Shown here piece by piece: positions 25,372 to 35,000 of a stretch of DNA of 64,000 bases. The stretch comes from Chryseobacterium jejuense. GTDB taxonomy: Bacteria; Bacteroidota; Bacteroidia; Flavobacteriales; Weeksellaceae. The notes below the pieces were generated by a model, which saw only the letters and a list, made by a program, of their open reading frames with translations, was not told the DNA's origin and made no database searches. The stretch is from NCBI RefSeq assembly GCF_017877355.1, contig NZ_JAGIPR010000007.1:124001-188000 (forward strand), read 5' to 3'. The position numbers and the translations under genes are program-made. Positions within the stretch are counted from its first letter, which is position 1, and each line of letters starts with the position of its first letter.

Positions 25372-26403
25372 ATGGAATTCACAGCTTCGCAAATTGCAAG
25401 TTTTATTGACGGAAAAATAATAGGTGATGAGAATGCACTTATTACAGGGGTTTCTCCAATTGAAAATGGAGAATCAGGACATCTTTCTTTTATAGCACAA
25501 GATCGGTTTTCTCATTTTTTGGATACCTCAAAATGCTCTGTAATCATCGTTTCAGAAAAACTTCTGGATAAAAATAGTTATAACCCAACCTTAATTGTAG
25601 TAAAAGATGCTTATCTATCTTTTCAGGTTCTGATGAACTTATATCAGGAAATGAGAGGAAGAAAAGAAGGTATTGAAGATGGTTCATCCATCCATGATTC
25701 AGCGATAATAGGTGATAACGCTTATATAGGAGCATTTACATATGTTTCGGAAAAAGCTAAAATTGGTGAGGGGTCACAGATTTATCCACATGTATATATC
25801 GGTAAAGGAGTAAAAATTGGTAAAAACTGTAAAATAGACAGTGGTGCCAGAATTTATGACTACTGTATTATTGGGGACAACTGTGTAATTCATTCCAATA
25901 CTGTTGTAGGTGGAGATGGTTTCGGGTTTCAGCCCACCGCTGAAGGATTCAAAAAAATTCCTCAACTTGGGAACGTAATTATTGAAGATGATGTGGAAAT
26001 TGGTTCAAACTGTAGTATTGACAGGGCAACAATTGGTTCTACCATTATTGGAAAAGGTACAAAAATTGATAATCTGATCCAGATTGCCCATAACGTAAAA
26101 ATAGGACAGAATAATGTAATTGCAGCACAGGCCGGAATTGCAGGTTCTACTACCATCGGAGACTGGAATCAAATTGGAGGTCAGGTAGGAGTTGTCGGAC
26201 ATATTAAAATCGGAAACCAGGTGAAAATTCAGGCTCAGAGCGGCGTGAATTCAAGTGTTAACGATAGAGAAACTTTATATGGTTCACCGGCAATCAGCTA
26301 CAATGACTATTTAAGAAGCTATGTTCATTTCAGAAATCTACCTGGGATAGTCAACAAAATAAATAATCTTGAGAATAACTCAAAAGATAATACTAATGAG
26401 TGA
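25372..26403 (+). CDS. lpxD: UDP-3-O-(3-hydroxyacyl)glucosamine N-acyltransferase
   Basis: The 343-residue enzyme starts [18 protein letters not shown], the family N-terminal uridine-binding domain (1-100). A long left-handed beta-helix follows (about 105-320: [41 protein letters not shown]). The catalytic His is in [10 protein letters not shown] (about residue 240). A short helical C-terminal tail follows. LpxD adds a hydroxyacyl chain from ACP to the 2-amino group in lipid A synthesis. The ATG at 25372 is chosen over an in-frame TTG at 25363, which lies in the -7 box. It overlaps lpxC/fabZ by 8 bases and heads the lipid A operon. Confidence 0.94.
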   Translation: MEFTASQIASFIDGKIIGDENALITGVSPIENGESGHLSFIAQDRFSHFLDTSKCSVIIVSEKLLDKNSYNPTLIVVKDAYLSFQVLMNLYQEMRGRKEGIEDGSSIHDSAIIGDNAYIGAFTYVSEKAKIGEGSQIYPHVYIGKGVKIGKNCKIDSGARIYDYCIIGDNCVIHSNTVVGGDGFGFQPTAEGFKKIPQLGNVIIEDDVEIGSNCSIDRATIGSTIIGKGTKIDNLIQIAHNVKIGQNNVIAAQAGIAGSTTIGDWNQIGGQVGVVGHIKIGNQVKIQAQSGVNSSVNDRETLYGSPAISYNDYLRSYVHFRNLPGIVNKINNLENNSKDNTNE

Positions 26404-27793
26404 TATGCAAAAAACGCTTCAGGAAGAGGTAACTCTTTCTGGAATAGGCCTTCATACTGGTAAAGAAGTAAAACTTACCATCAAACCCGCAAAGGAGAAT
26501 ACGGGATTTGTATTTGTAAGAACCGATTTAGAGGGACACCCTCAGGTTGAAGCTGATGTTAATTATGTAGTAGCAACAGAGAGAGGTACAACATTAGAAA
26601 AGCTTGGCGTAAAAATTACTACCTGTGAGCACCTTTTGGCTGCTTTAGTGGGTTGTGATATAGACAATGCAGTGTTGGAAATGGATGCTTCTGAGCCTCC
26701 TATTTTAGATGGATCTTCAAAATATTTTGTGGAAGCTATCGAAAGTGTAGGAGTTGTAGATCAGAATATTGCCAGAGAATATCTTGTAGTAAAAGAAGTT
26801 CTTACCTACAGTGATCCGGCTACAGGTTCAGAAATTACCATTATTCCTTCAGATACTTACGAAGTAACTACTATGGTAGATTTTGGAACTAAAGTCTTAG
26901 GAACTCAAAACGCTACCCTTAAAAATATTACCGAATTTAAAGACGAAATCTCTTCAGCAAGAACATTCAGTTTCTTACATGAATTGGAAATGCTTTTAGA
27001 TCACGGATTAATTAAAGGAGGAGATATCTCTAACGCGATCGTTTATGTGGATAAGGATCTTACTCCTGAAACAACAGAAAAATTGAAAAAAGCCTTTGGT
27101 AAGGATAATGTATCCATCAGACCAAATGGTATTCTTGATAATCTTAACTTAAATTATCCGAACGAAGCGGCAAGACACAAATTATTAGATGTAATTGGTG
27201 ATTTAGCTTTGGCAGGAGTGAAAATTAAAGGTAAGGTAATTGCCAACAAACCAGGCCATTTTGTAAATACTCAATTTGCAAAAAAATTAAACCGTCAGTG
27301 GAAATTGCAGAAAAAGAAAAACGTTCCGGATTTTGATTTAACAAAAGAACCGGTATTCGATATCAATGGAATCATGAAGCTTATGCCTCACAGACCTCCG
27401 TTCTTATTAATTGATAAAGTTCTTGAACTTTCAGACTCTCATGTGGTAGGATTAAAAAATGTAACAATGAATGAACCTTTCTTCGTTGGACATTTCCCTA
27501 AGGAGCCTGTAATGCCTGGAGTACTTCAAGTAGAAGCATTAGCTCAGACTGGAGGTATTCTTGTATTGGCAAGCGTTCCTGATCCTGAAAACTATTCTAC
27601 ATATTTTATCAAGATTGATAAAGTAAAATTCAAGAGAAAAGTAATTCCGGGAGATACCCTTATATTCAAAATTGAATTGATAGAACCTATCAGAAGAGGT
27701 ATTGTACACATGCAGGGGTACGGATATGTAGGAGACACAGTGGCAGTAGAAGCAGAGCTTATGGCTCAAGTTGCAAAAAATAAAGTTGATTAA
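26396..27793 (+). CDS. lpxC/fabZ: Bifunctional UDP-3-O-acyl-GlcNAc deacetylase / 3-hydroxyacyl-ACP dehydratase
   Basis: The 465-residue fusion has LpxC at 1-310: [24 protein letters not shown] with a zinc His, [17 protein letters not shown], and [17 protein letters not shown] with the further zinc His/Asp ligands. FabZ occupies about 320-465: [19 protein letters not shown] with the active-site His, and [20 protein letters not shown] with the catalytic Glu. LpxC commits to lipid A synthesis and FabZ dehydrates hydroxyacyl-ACP, so the fusion couples the two users of the hydroxyacyl-ACP pool; it is typical of Bacteroidota. The start at 26396 overlaps lpxD. An upstream TTG at 26369 would add unrelated residues. 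lpxA begins immediately after the stop. Confidence 0.95.
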   Translation: MSDMQKTLQEEVTLSGIGLHTGKEVKLTIKPAKENTGFVFVRTDLEGHPQVEADVNYVVATERGTTLEKLGVKITTCEHLLAALVGCDIDNAVLEMDASEPPILDGSSKYFVEAIESVGVVDQNIAREYLVVKEVLTYSDPATGSEITIIPSDTYEVTTMVDFGTKVLGTQNATLKNITEFKDEISSARTFSFLHELEMLLDHGLIKGGDISNAIVYVDKDLTPETTEKLKKAFGKDNVSIRPNGILDNLNLNYPNEAARHKLLDVIGDLALAGVKIKGKVIANKPGHFVNTQFAKKLNRQWKLQKKKNVPDFDLTKEPVFDINGIMKLMPHRPPFLLIDKVLELSDSHVVGLKNVTMNEPFFVGHFPKEPVMPGVLQVEALAQTGGILVLASVPDPENYSTYFIKIDKVKFKRKVIPGDTLIFKIELIEPIRRGIVHMQGYGYVGDTVAVEAELMAQVAKNKVD

Positions 27794-28588
27794 ATGATTC
27801 ATCAGTTAGCAGCCGTAGATAAACGTGCGAAAATCAGCAAAAATGTAATTGTAGAACCATTTACTACAATTGCAGGGGATGTAGAAATTGGAGAAGGAAC
27901 ATGGATTGGTCCAAATGTTACCATCATGGATGGGGCAAGAATAGGAAAAGATTGTAAGATTTTTCCCGGGACTGTAATTTCTGCAATTCCTCAGGACTTA
28001 AAGTTCGATGGTGAAGATACACGAACCATTATTGGAGATCATACTACTTTAAGAGAATGTGTAACAGTAAATAGAGGAACAAAAGCTTTAGGTTATACCA
28101 AAGTAGGAAGCAACTGCCTTATTATGGCTACTTCCCACGTTGCCCATGACTGTATCATAGGAGATAATGTGATTATTGCCAATGGTTGCGGTATTGCAGG
28201 ACATGTTGAAATCGGAGACTTTACTGTAATGGGAGGTTTATCTGCTGTTCAGCAGTTTGGTAAGATCGGAAAACATACGATGATTTCAGGAGGGTCTTTA
28301 ATTAGAAAAGATGTTCCACCTTATGTGAAAGTGGCAAGAGATCCTATTTCTTATGCTGGTATTAATTCAGTAGGTCTTAGAAGAAGAGGTTTTTCCAATG
28401 AGAAAATCTTTGAAATTCAAAAGATTTACAGAGCTATTTTCCAAATGAAGATGAACGTTTCCCAAGCGTTGGCATATATTGAAAAAGAAATGCTTCCTAC
28501 AGCTGAGAGAGATGAAATTCTTCAGTTTATCCAAAACTCTCCAAGAGGTATTGTAAAGGGATACGGGACAGGAAAAGACAGCAACTAA
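27794..28588 (+). CDS. lpxA: UDP-N-acetylglucosamine O-acyltransferase
   Basis: The 264-residue protein starts MIHQLAAVDKRAKI. It is a left-handed beta-helix through about residue 190 (VTIMDGARIGKDCKI, GDHTTLRECVTVNRGT) with the catalytic His in SHVAHDCIIGDNVI (about 122). GGLSAVQQFGKIGKHTMISG and VGLRRRGFSNEKI follow, the last being the conserved helical C-terminal region. LpxA transfers a hydroxyacyl chain to UDP-GlcNAc, the first step of lipid A. It starts on the base after the lpxC/fabZ stop, so translation is directly coupled. Confidence 0.95.
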   Translation: MIHQLAAVDKRAKISKNVIVEPFTTIAGDVEIGEGTWIGPNVTIMDGARIGKDCKIFPGTVISAIPQDLKFDGEDTRTIIGDHTTLRECVTVNRGTKALGYTKVGSNCLIMATSHVAHDCIIGDNVIIANGCGIAGHVEIGDFTVMGGLSAVQQFGKIGKHTMISGGSLIRKDVPPYVKVARDPISYAGINSVGLRRRGFSNEKIFEIQKIYRAIFQMKMNVSQALAYIEKEMLPTAERDEILQFIQNSPRGIVKGYGTGKDSN

Positions 28589-28627
28589 AAATGCTAAGAA
28601 TTAAGTAAAAAAAGATAATATATATTA

Positions 28628-29194
28628 ATGGCAACAAGTAACGATATTAGAAAAGGTCTTTGCATCGAATTTAGCAATGATATTTTTAAAGTAATTGAGT
28701 TTCTTCATGTAAAACCAGGAAAAGGACCTGCTTTCGTAAGAACAAAACTAAAATCTGTGACAAACGGAAAAGTATTAGATAATACATTCTCTGCAGGTCA
28801 CAAAATTGAAGAAGTAAAAGTAATCACAAGAAAGTTCCAATATCTTTATGATGATGAGAACGGATTCCACTTCATGAATAACGATGATTTTTCTCAGCTA
28901 TATTTAAATAAAGAAATGATTGAAAACTCAAACTTGATGAAAGCAGGTGAAGAAGTAACAATCATTTTGAAAGAAGCAGATGAAACTCCACTTTCTGCAG
29001 AACTTCCACAGTCTGTATACCTGGATGTTATTGAAGCTGATCCGGGTGTAAAAGGAAATACTGCTACCAATGCTCTTAAAAACGCAATCGTTGAAACAGG
29101 AGCAAGAGTAATGGTTCCTTTGTTCATTGAACCGGGAGACAAAATTAAAGTAAGCACTGAAGACGGTAGTTACTTAGAAAGAGTAAAAGAATAA
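28628..29194 (+). CDS. efp: Elongation factor P
   Basis: The 188-residue protein has the three-domain EF-P layout. An N-terminal KOW-like domain carries HVKPGKGPAFVRTK, in which Lys32 sits at the tip that enters the ribosomal peptidyl-transferase site and is modified in many species. Two OB-fold domains follow, ending in KVSTEDGSYLERVKE. EF-P relieves stalling at proline runs. No modification enzyme (EpmA, YeiP or rhamnosyltransferase) is next to it. It lies 39 bases after lpxA and 67 before the second lpxD-like gene. Insertion of efp between lipid A genes is common in this phylum. Confidence 0.95.
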   Translation: MATSNDIRKGLCIEFSNDIFKVIEFLHVKPGKGPAFVRTKLKSVTNGKVLDNTFSAGHKIEEVKVITRKFQYLYDDENGFHFMNNDDFSQLYLNKEMIENSNLMKAGEEVTIILKEADETPLSAELPQSVYLDVIEADPGVKGNTATNALKNAIVETGARVMVPLFIEPGDKIKVSTEDGSYLERVKE

Positions 29195-29261
29195 ATAAAA
29201 TTTACATAAATTCGGTTTGCATTAGCAGTCCGAATTTTGTTTTATAAGAAAATCTATTGTT

Positions 29262-30164
29262 ATGAGATTTCATTCTCCACAAAAGCTTAAAACGATTGCC
29301 GATTTGATTGGCTCCAGATTTGTTGGCCCTGAAGATTTTGAAGTGTTGGGTTCCAATGAAATTCACATGGTAAAACCGGGAGAGATTGTATTTGTGAATC
29401 ATCCCAAATACTATGATAAGGCACTCAACTCTGCTGCTACCATTATTTTGATTGATAAAGAAGTAGATTGCCCTGAAGGTAAAGCACTTCTGATTTCTGA
29501 TGATCCTTTCAGAGATTTTAATAAGATCAATACCCATTTTACAAGAATTTACAACTTCACAGAAGAACTTCATGATGCTGAAATTGGCGAGGGAACAAAA
29601 ATTCACTCCTCTGCTGTAATCGGAAACAATGTGAAAATTGGGAAAAATACTTTAATTTTCCCTCATGTAGTGATTGGTGATAGAACCGTTATTGGAGATA
29701 ATGTAATCATTCAGTCTAATACGGTGTTGGGAGGTGATGCTTTCTATTACAGGAAATTAGATGGAAACTTTGACCGTTTGATTTCAGTAGGAAATGTTGT
29801 GATCGAAAATAATGTGGAAATAGGAAATGGATGCACTATAGACAGGGGTGTTACAGATTCTACAGTGGTTGGAGAAGGTTCCGTTTTGGATAATCAGATT
29901 CAGATAGGGCATGACACTATAATCGGGAAGAAATGTTTAATAGCTTCTCAGGTTGGAATTGCCGGTTGTTGTGTGATTGGAGATGGAGTAACCCTATGGG
30001 GACAGGTGGGTATCGCTTCCGGAAATAAAATTGAGAGCGGATCTGTAATTTTAGGGAAAACCGGAGTGAACAGAGACCTTGAAAAAGGTACCTATATCGG
30101 AATGTTTGCCGAAGATTTCAAGACTTATCTGAAAAAAGAAGTAAAACTGAGAAATCTCAAATAA
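29262..30164 (+). CDS. Second LpxD-like acyltransferase (shorter paralogue)
   Basis: The 300-residue protein has an LpxD N-terminal uridine-binding domain ([19 protein letters not shown] to about 100) and a left-handed beta-helix ([50 protein letters not shown]). The catalytic His equivalent is in [12 protein letters not shown] (about 220). It lacks the C-terminal acyl-pantetheine-binding tail of LpxD proper and is 43 residues shorter than the copy at 25372. A similar second LpxD-like gene next to efp and sucD is known in Bacteroidota genomes. It could acylate another amino sugar or act with LpxD; the function is not established. The gap before sucD is 90 bases. Confidence 0.85.
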   Translation: MRFHSPQKLKTIADLIGSRFVGPEDFEVLGSNEIHMVKPGEIVFVNHPKYYDKALNSAATIILIDKEVDCPEGKALLISDDPFRDFNKINTHFTRIYNFTEELHDAEIGEGTKIHSSAVIGNNVKIGKNTLIFPHVVIGDRTVIGDNVIIQSNTVLGGDAFYYRKLDGNFDRLISVGNVVIENNVEIGNGCTIDRGVTDSTVVGEGSVLDNQIQIGHDTIIGKKCLIASQVGIAGCCVIGDGVTLWGQVGIASGNKIESGSVILGKTGVNRDLEKGTYIGMFAEDFKTYLKKEVKLRNLK

Positions 30165-30178
30165 ACAATTCCAAAGGT

Positions 30179-30212
30179 TTTGTCCAAAATCAAAGAAATT
30201 TGAGTAAATTTG
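30179..30212 (+). promoter_or_regulatory. sucD promoter (TTTG-N22-TAAATTTG)
   Basis: TTTG at 30179-30182 and TAAATTTG at 30205-30212 with 22 bases between them. Expected start near 30218, leaving a leader of about 37 bases to the ATG at 30255. Confidence 0.7.
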
Positions 30213-30254
30213 TGAGCATTAATAAAATAATAAATAAATTAAAACAACAATAAA

Positions 30255-31127
30255 ATGTCAATTTTAGTAAACAAAGATTCTAAAGTAATTGTACAAGGAT
30301 TTACAGGGAACGAAGGTACTTTCCATGCTGGTCAGATGATTGAATACGGAACAAACGTAGTAGGTGGTGTTACTCCAGGAAAAGGAGGAAGCGAGCACTT
30401 AGGAAAGCCAGTATTCAATACAGTAGCTGACGCTGTTGAAAAAGCAGGAGCAAACGTAAGTATTATTTTCGTACCACCGGCATTTGCGGCAGACGCTATC
30501 ATGGAAGCTGCTGAAGCAGGGATTAAAGTAATTGTATGTATTACTGAAGGTATTCCTGTAGCTGATATGGTAAAAGTAAAATCTTATATTGCTGACAGAG
30601 ACTGCAGATTAATTGGACCAAACTGCCCTGGAATCATTACTTCTGAAGAAGCTAAAATTGGTATTATGCCAGGTTTCGTTTTCAAAAAAGGTAAAGTAGG
30701 TATCGTTTCAAAATCAGGTACCCTTACTTACGAAGCTGCTGATCAGGTAGTAAGAGCAGGTTACGGTATTTCTACAGCGATCGGTATTGGTGGTGACCCA
30801 ATTATTGGAACTACTACAAGAGAAGCGTTGGAATTATTCATCAACGATCCTGAAACTGAAGCTGTTGTAATGATTGGCGAAATTGGTGGTGGATTAGAAG
30901 CTGAAGCTGCTAGATGGTATAAAGCTAGTGGATCTACTAAGCCGGTTGTCGGATTTATCGCTGGACAAACAGCTCCAAAAGGAAGAACAATGGGACATGC
31001 TGGTGCTATTGTAGGTGGTGCAGAAGATACAGCTCAGGCAAAAATGGAAATCATGAGAGAGAATGGTATCAACGTTGTTGATTCTCCTGCTGATATTGGT
31101 GCTACTGTAGCTAAGATTCTAGGATAA
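30255..31127 (+). CDS. sucD: Succinate-CoA ligase, alpha subunit
   Basis: The 290-residue protein shows the CoA-binding domain ([29 protein letters not shown]), [10 protein letters not shown], and the phospho-histidine loop [15 protein letters not shown] with His248, which carries the phosphate in catalysis. The enzyme makes ATP or GTP from succinyl-CoA in the TCA cycle. The partner beta subunit gene (sucC) is not in the window, so the two are split in this genome. It has its own promoter; the next gene, an outer-membrane protein, starts 17 bases after its stop and may be read from the same transcript. Confidence 0.95.
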   Translation: MSILVNKDSKVIVQGFTGNEGTFHAGQMIEYGTNVVGGVTPGKGGSEHLGKPVFNTVADAVEKAGANVSIIFVPPAFAADAIMEAAEAGIKVIVCITEGIPVADMVKVKSYIADRDCRLIGPNCPGIITSEEAKIGIMPGFVFKKGKVGIVSKSGTLTYEAADQVVRAGYGISTAIGIGGDPIIGTTTREALELFINDPETEAVVMIGEIGGGLEAEAARWYKASGSTKPVVGFIAGQTAPKGRTMGHAGAIVGGAEDTAQAKMEIMRENGINVVDSPADIGATVAKILG

Positions 31128-31143
31128 TATAAAACCAAATAAT

Positions 31144-31815
31144 ATGAAAAAACTTTTATTAGCCTCAGCTTTAACCCTTTCTGTTTTATCCTTTGCACAA
31201 GTGCAGTGGAAGAATACAAGATTCGGGCTTACAGCAGGCTTAAACTATTCCAGAGTATCTAATGCCCATAATCCTTCAGGCCCAAGATACACCTTTCAAG
31301 GTGGAGCTTTGGCTTTAATTCCCGTAGGAAAGACAAACCAGTTTTATATTCAGCCTGAAGTTCTATACTATGGAGGCGGAGAAACAGGTAAAGATAGTGA
31401 TGCTAAAAATATGGATGGTTATAATGCAGTATATGCTAATAACTATCTGAGTGTACCTCTTTATTTCAAAGGGTATTTTTCAGAAGCAGAATCTGAATTC
31501 TTTGGACTATTGGGACCTAGATTTAACTTTTTGCTGAGCGAAAATGTTAAAGATGTTCCTGCAAACAGACCTTATTATGATCCGGATGTTACTGATCCTT
31601 CACAGCCTTCAGGGGTAAATGGAAAAGCAAACAGCTTTAACTGGGGAATAGGATTAGGAGTAGGATATAGCTATAAGAGACAACTTGAAGTAGCTTTAAA
31701 ATATGACTTAGGTCTTGGGGATACTTATCCTGGCCTTAAAAAAGAAACCAAAGGTACTGATAAGAAAAAGTCTGAACAGGTGATAGCTCTTACCTTAAGC
31801 TATATATTCAAATAA
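31144..31815 (+). CDS. Outer-membrane beta-barrel protein (porin/PorT-like family)
   Basis: The 223-residue protein has a signal peptide (about 1-19, ending LSFAQ) and alternating beta strands of a small barrel: FGLTAGLNYSRVS, FQGGALALIPV, FYIQPEVLYYGGGE, YLSVPLYFKGYF, FFGLLGPRFNFLLS, FNWGIGLGVGYSY, EVALKYDLGLGD, and VIALTLSYIFK ending in a Phe-x pattern. This is the OMP_b-brl_2 type of about eight strands, often described as PorT-like. The precise function is unknown; PorT itself belongs to T9SS and this is not clearly its orthologue. It follows sucD by 16 bases and is closed by a terminator. Confidence 0.8.
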   Translation: MKKLLLASALTLSVLSFAQVQWKNTRFGLTAGLNYSRVSNAHNPSGPRYTFQGGALALIPVGKTNQFYIQPEVLYYGGGETGKDSDAKNMDGYNAVYANNYLSVPLYFKGYFSEAESEFFGLLGPRFNFLLSENVKDVPANRPYYDPDVTDPSQPSGVNGKANSFNWGIGLGVGYSYKRQLEVALKYDLGLGDTYPGLKKETKGTDKKKSEQVIALTLSYIFK

Positions 31816-31841
31816 AACATTTTATTCAGAATATAAATAAG

Positions 31842-31876
31842 AAATCCCGGAAAACTACTTTCCGGGATTTTTTGAA
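31842..31876 (+). terminator. Terminator after the outer-membrane barrel gene
   Basis: A 12-bp perfect stem (31842-31853 with 31859-31870), loop of five bases, T run to 31873. It ends the sucD to barrel-protein unit. Confidence 0.85.
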
Positions 31877-32217
31877 TTAAATACATAAAAGAAATAAGGG
31901 AAGTAAACCATGGACTAAGTGTAAAAGCTGGTTACTACTCTAACTCTGCATTACATTCTTATTTACTTAAAGAAAAGGTGAATTGTCTAACCAATTTATC
32001 TTCAGAATGCTAAGAATTATAATAAACCAATGATGAACCTAAATGATTATTCATCCGTTTAAAAAAGAATCAATGAAATTGATTCCACCTTTGCCTTCTT
32101 AAAAAGTATCACAGGAAGATTCTAAGACTTTGCGTCAAACCTAAATTCCTCTTTATCTTTTAGTTATCCAAGAACTCAGATGAAATCTCCTTACAAATAG
32201 ATTTCTTTTCATGTTTA
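31877..32217. other. Gene-free stretch of about 340 bases
   Basis: Lies between convergent units: the barrel-gene terminator on the left and the ABC-permease terminator on the right. No open reading frame, no RNA gene and no promoter of note. Its reading frames are broken in all six directions, and it could be a decayed gene, but nothing can be recognised in it. Confidence 0.5.
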
Positions 32218-32262
32218 AAAAGAAAAAGGACAAATTCACATATTTGTAAATTTGCCCTTTTA
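32218..32262 (-). terminator. Terminator of the ABC exporter operon
   Basis: Two stems of six pairs separated by one mismatch (AAAAGG..CAAATT and AATTTG..CCTTTT), with A-rich sequence to the left that becomes a T run in the minus-strand transcript. It lies 28 bases beyond the permease stop. Confidence 0.7.
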
Positions 32263-32289
32263 AGTTGTTCGTTTTTCCTGCCTGGGGAA

Positions 32290-33600
32290 TTAACCTTTAA
32301 TCCACTTCCAAAGCTCTTTCAATGTAGCTTTATTTCCATACATCAAAATTCCTACACGATAGATCTTTCCCGCAAGGAATATCATAAATACAGTAGTTGC
32401 CAGTAATAGAACAATAGATAATGCAATCTGCCATGCCGGAACTCCAAAAGGTATTCTGGCAATCATGGCTACCGGTGAAGTAAATGGAATAATAGATAAC
32501 CAGAAGCCCATTGGGCCATCAGGATTATTCATTAATGAGAAACTTCCATACATCCCCAGGGTTAATGGTAAGATCGCAAATAAAGTAAACTGCTGAGTTT
32601 CTGTTTCATTATCCACTGCAGACCCAATAGCTGCATAAATGGAACTGTAGAAAATATATCCTAAAAGGAAGAAAACAATGAACACAAAAATAATCAGTGG
32701 GAAATTCAGTTCCAATAAACTGTGGGAAATCTGAGTAGCAAGCTGCGCCATATCCAGTTTATCTGCAATTTGCTCATTGGCGCCCGGAACATTCTGTTGA
32801 AGAGGAGAGAATCCGGTATTTAAAACCAAAGCTCCAATCACAGACATGGTAATCCAGATCAGAAACTGGGTAAGAGCAACCAATGTTACTCCAAGGATTT
32901 TACCCATCATCAGCTCAAAAGGTTTTACAGAAGAAATAATAATCTCTACAACACGGTTGTTCTTTTCCTCCAGAACGCTTCGCATTACTCTTACTCCATA
33001 GATAATAATGAACATGAAGGTAACATACATCAAAACCATACTAAGTCCTGATTTAACGCCGAAAGTAAGGTCAGAATCCTCTTTGTTGTTATCTGCAACA
33101 TTTATGGTCTTCAGACTGAAACTTTTATCAAGATCATTCAATTGAGTTTCTTGGATCCCCAATTGTTTGATTTTTTCTTTTTTAACAACGTTGGTAATAT
33201 CGGAAACAATTTTTTGTTTGGTATCAAAGCCCATTTTACTATTGATAACAAGTCTGGCTCCCGTTTCAAGTTCTTCGTAATTCTGGCCTTTTAATTCTGG
33301 TAAAATTAAAACTCCGTCCAGAGATTCGTTTCCTTTTAAATTGTTGATTTTAGAATTTTCATCTGCCGCAGAAACGAATACGTAGTTCAGTTTATCATTA
33401 GACTTTAATTGATTGATAAATAAACCACTTTTGTCAACAACCTCAATAATACTGTGCGATTCATTGGCTTTAAACATTAATCCGATCACTGCACCAAAGG
33501 CAATAATCATAACAGGTGCCAATAAAGTCAATATGATAAAGGATTTTTTCTTAACCTGTGTAAGAAACTCCCTCTTTGTAATTAAAAAAATATTTTTCAT
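32290..33600 (-). CDS. ABC-2 type transporter permease (NatB/YhaP-like)
   Basis: The 436-residue membrane protein opens with IFLITKREFLTQVKKKSF and one membrane helix (about 20-42). A large extracytoplasmic domain (about 45-190) follows, then five further helices; EKNNRVVEIIISSVKPFELMMGKILG is split as EKNNRVVEIIISSVKP then FELMMGKILG, the family signature before the second helix. This is the sodium-efflux NatB/YhaP type of ABC-2 permease. It forms a transporter with the ATP-binding protein encoded 4 bases upstream in the same operon. The substrate is unknown: sodium, drugs or peptides are all seen in the family. Confidence 0.85.
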   Translation of the reverse strand: MKNIFLITKREFLTQVKKKSFIILTLLAPVMIIAFGAVIGLMFKANESHSIIEVVDKSGLFINQLKSNDKLNYVFVSAADENSKINNLKGNESLDGVLILPELKGQNYEELETGARLVINSKMGFDTKQKIVSDITNVVKKEKIKQLGIQETQLNDLDKSFSLKTINVADNNKEDSDLTFGVKSGLSMVLMYVTFMFIIIYGVRVMRSVLEEKNNRVVEIIISSVKPFELMMGKILGVTLVALTQFLIWITMSVIGALVLNTGFSPLQQNVPGANEQIADKLDMAQLATQISHSLLELNFPLIIFVFIVFFLLGYIFYSSIYAAIGSAVDNETETQQFTLFAILPLTLGMYGSFSLMNNPDGPMGFWLSIIPFTSPVAMIARIPFGVPAWQIALSIVLLLATTVFMIFLAGKIYRVGILMYGNKATLKELWKWIKG

Positions 33601-33604
33601 AAAA

Positions 33605-34516
33605 TTAAGAATGGTTACTTACAGCGTTAATAAACACTTCATTCATACTAGGAATTCTTTCGTCAAATGATCTTACTTTCCCTACATGCACAAGATCAAG
33701 AAGGATATTATTCTGATCAGCTTCATTTTTCAGGTCAAAAGAAACCAGGCTGTTTTCATTGGAAAAGTTGAAGATTTCATATTTATTTCTGAAGCTTTCC
33801 AGCTGTTCGTTGTTTACTTCAGAAAGAGTAATTCCAAAAATATTTTTCTTGAATTTTTCTCTTACATCAAAAACTCTTCCGTCAATAATTTTCTTGGAGT
33901 TGTTAATCAATGCCACATAGTCACACATTTCTTCTACACTTTCCATTCTGTGGGTAGAAAGAATGATGGTGGTTCCGTTATTCTTAAGATCAATAATCTG
34001 GTCTTTGATTAAGTTAGCATTTACAGGATCAAAACCTGAGAAAGGTTCATCAAGGATTAAAAGATGAGGTCTGTGAAGTACTGTTACCACAAACTGAATT
34101 TTTTGGGCCATCCCTTTAGACAGTTCAGAAAGTTTTTTCTTCCACCATTGGTCGATGTTCAGTTTATCAAACCATTTTTTTGCTTCGTTCAGGGCGTCAT
34201 TTTTACTCATCCCTTTCAGTTCTCCGAAATAAAGAATCTGATCACCTACACTCATATTCTTGTATAGCCCTCTTTCTTCAGGCATATAACCGATATCTTT
34301 GATGTGATTGGGGTTCAGTTTTTCTCCATTGATTAGGATCTCTCCGGAGTCTGCCTGGGTAATTTGGTTAATGATACGGATGAATGATGTTTTTCCGGCT
34401 CCGTTAGGCCCTAAAAGTCCATAAATACTTCCTTTAGGAACATGGATGCTGAAATCATCCAATGCGACCTTTTTTCCGGTATTATAGGTCTTTTTAATAT
34501 GTTCAGCTCTTAGCAT
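33605..34516 (-). CDS. ABC transporter ATP-binding protein (NatA-like)
   Basis: A 303-residue ATPase. Walker A is GLLGPNGAGKTSFIRI (about 35-50), the Q-loop region is DIGYMPEERGLYKNMSV, the signature is LSKGMAQKIQF, Walker B is LLILDEPFSGFD, and the H-loop is STHRMESVEEM. The last 90 residues form the DUF4162-type C-terminal domain found in NatA- and YhaQ-like proteins. The GMAQKIQF form of the signature is typical of this group. It powers the permease encoded downstream, with a 4-base spacing, and is the first gene of the operon. Confidence 0.9.
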   Translation of the reverse strand: MLRAEHIKKTYNTGKKVALDDFSIHVPKGSIYGLLGPNGAGKTSFIRIINQITQADSGEILINGEKLNPNHIKDIGYMPEERGLYKNMSVGDQILYFGELKGMSKNDALNEAKKWFDKLNIDQWWKKKLSELSKGMAQKIQFVVTVLHRPHLLILDEPFSGFDPVNANLIKDQIIDLKNNGTTIILSTHRMESVEEMCDYVALINNSKKIIDGRVFDVREKFKKNIFGITLSEVNNEQLESFRNKYEIFNFSNENSLVSFDLKNEADQNNILLDLVHVGKVRSFDERIPSMNEVFINAVSNHS

Positions 34517-34588
34517 TAAGTTGTTTTTTACAATTAGTAGAAAAAAGTCCTTAAAGTTACGGAAATATTAAACGAGATTGCTATAAAA

Positions 34589-34614
34589 GAAAAAATCCTG
34601 ATGATTATCAGGAT
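34589..34614 (-). terminator. Terminator of the short T9SS-sorted gene
   Basis: Stem of 8 bp (34595-34602 with 34607-34614), loop of four bases, and an A run on the plus strand that reads as T in the minus-strand transcript. It overlaps no gene and sits 6 bases beyond the stop of the gene at 34621-34971. Confidence 0.75.
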
Positions 34615-34620
34615 GTTAAT

Positions 34621-34971
34621 TTATTGTTTCACGATTTGAGTAACTTTTTGCGTATTGTCGCTCAAAATATAACGAATCAGATATTTTCCGGGTTTTAATT
34701 TTTCAATATTAATCTCTCCGGAGTTCATATTGACTGTATAGTTGGCAACTTGCATACCCAAAATAGAATAAAAAGTCACACTTTTGATTCTTAAAGAAGA
34801 ATCTTTTGCCTTAATAATAAGGAAATCCTTTGCAGGATTTGGATAGGCAAGCAAAACACCATCATCTGCCTTCTGAGTGATGGAACCCGGCTCTCTAAGC
34901 TGAGCTTGTAAATTGTTGGAAAATCCAACAAAAGTGCCTATAAATAGAATTAAAAGTAAAAGTTTTTTCAT
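34621..34971 (-). CDS. Short T9SS type A sorting-domain protein (116 residues)
   Basis: The protein has a signal peptide (about 1-24, LLLLILFIGTFVGF then SNNLQAQ) and then only a short segment before the T9SS C-terminal sorting domain. The domain comprises AYPNPAKDFLIIKAKD, SVTFYSILGMQVANYTV, INIEKLKPGKYLIRY and QKVTQIVKQ. The YPNPAKDF and GKYLIRY blocks are the classic type A signal. There is almost no cargo, so the mature protein is little more than the signal. The upstream in-frame sequence to 35400 is not protein-like and overlaps the hemB promoter and gene, so ATG 34971 is right. A promoter precedes it. Confidence 0.82.
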   Translation of the reverse strand: MKKLLLLILFIGTFVGFSNNLQAQLREPGSITQKADDGVLLAYPNPAKDFLIIKAKDSSLRIKSVTFYSILGMQVANYTVNMNSGEINIEKLKPGKYLIRYILSDNTQKVTQIVKQ

Positions 34972-35000
34972 CAAATTTATAATTTCTCGAATATATATAA

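Noticed and set aside
31877..32217. A decayed gene or further leader peptide in the gap
   Set aside because: Frames are broken in all six directions and no double-glycine leader or signal sequence was found.
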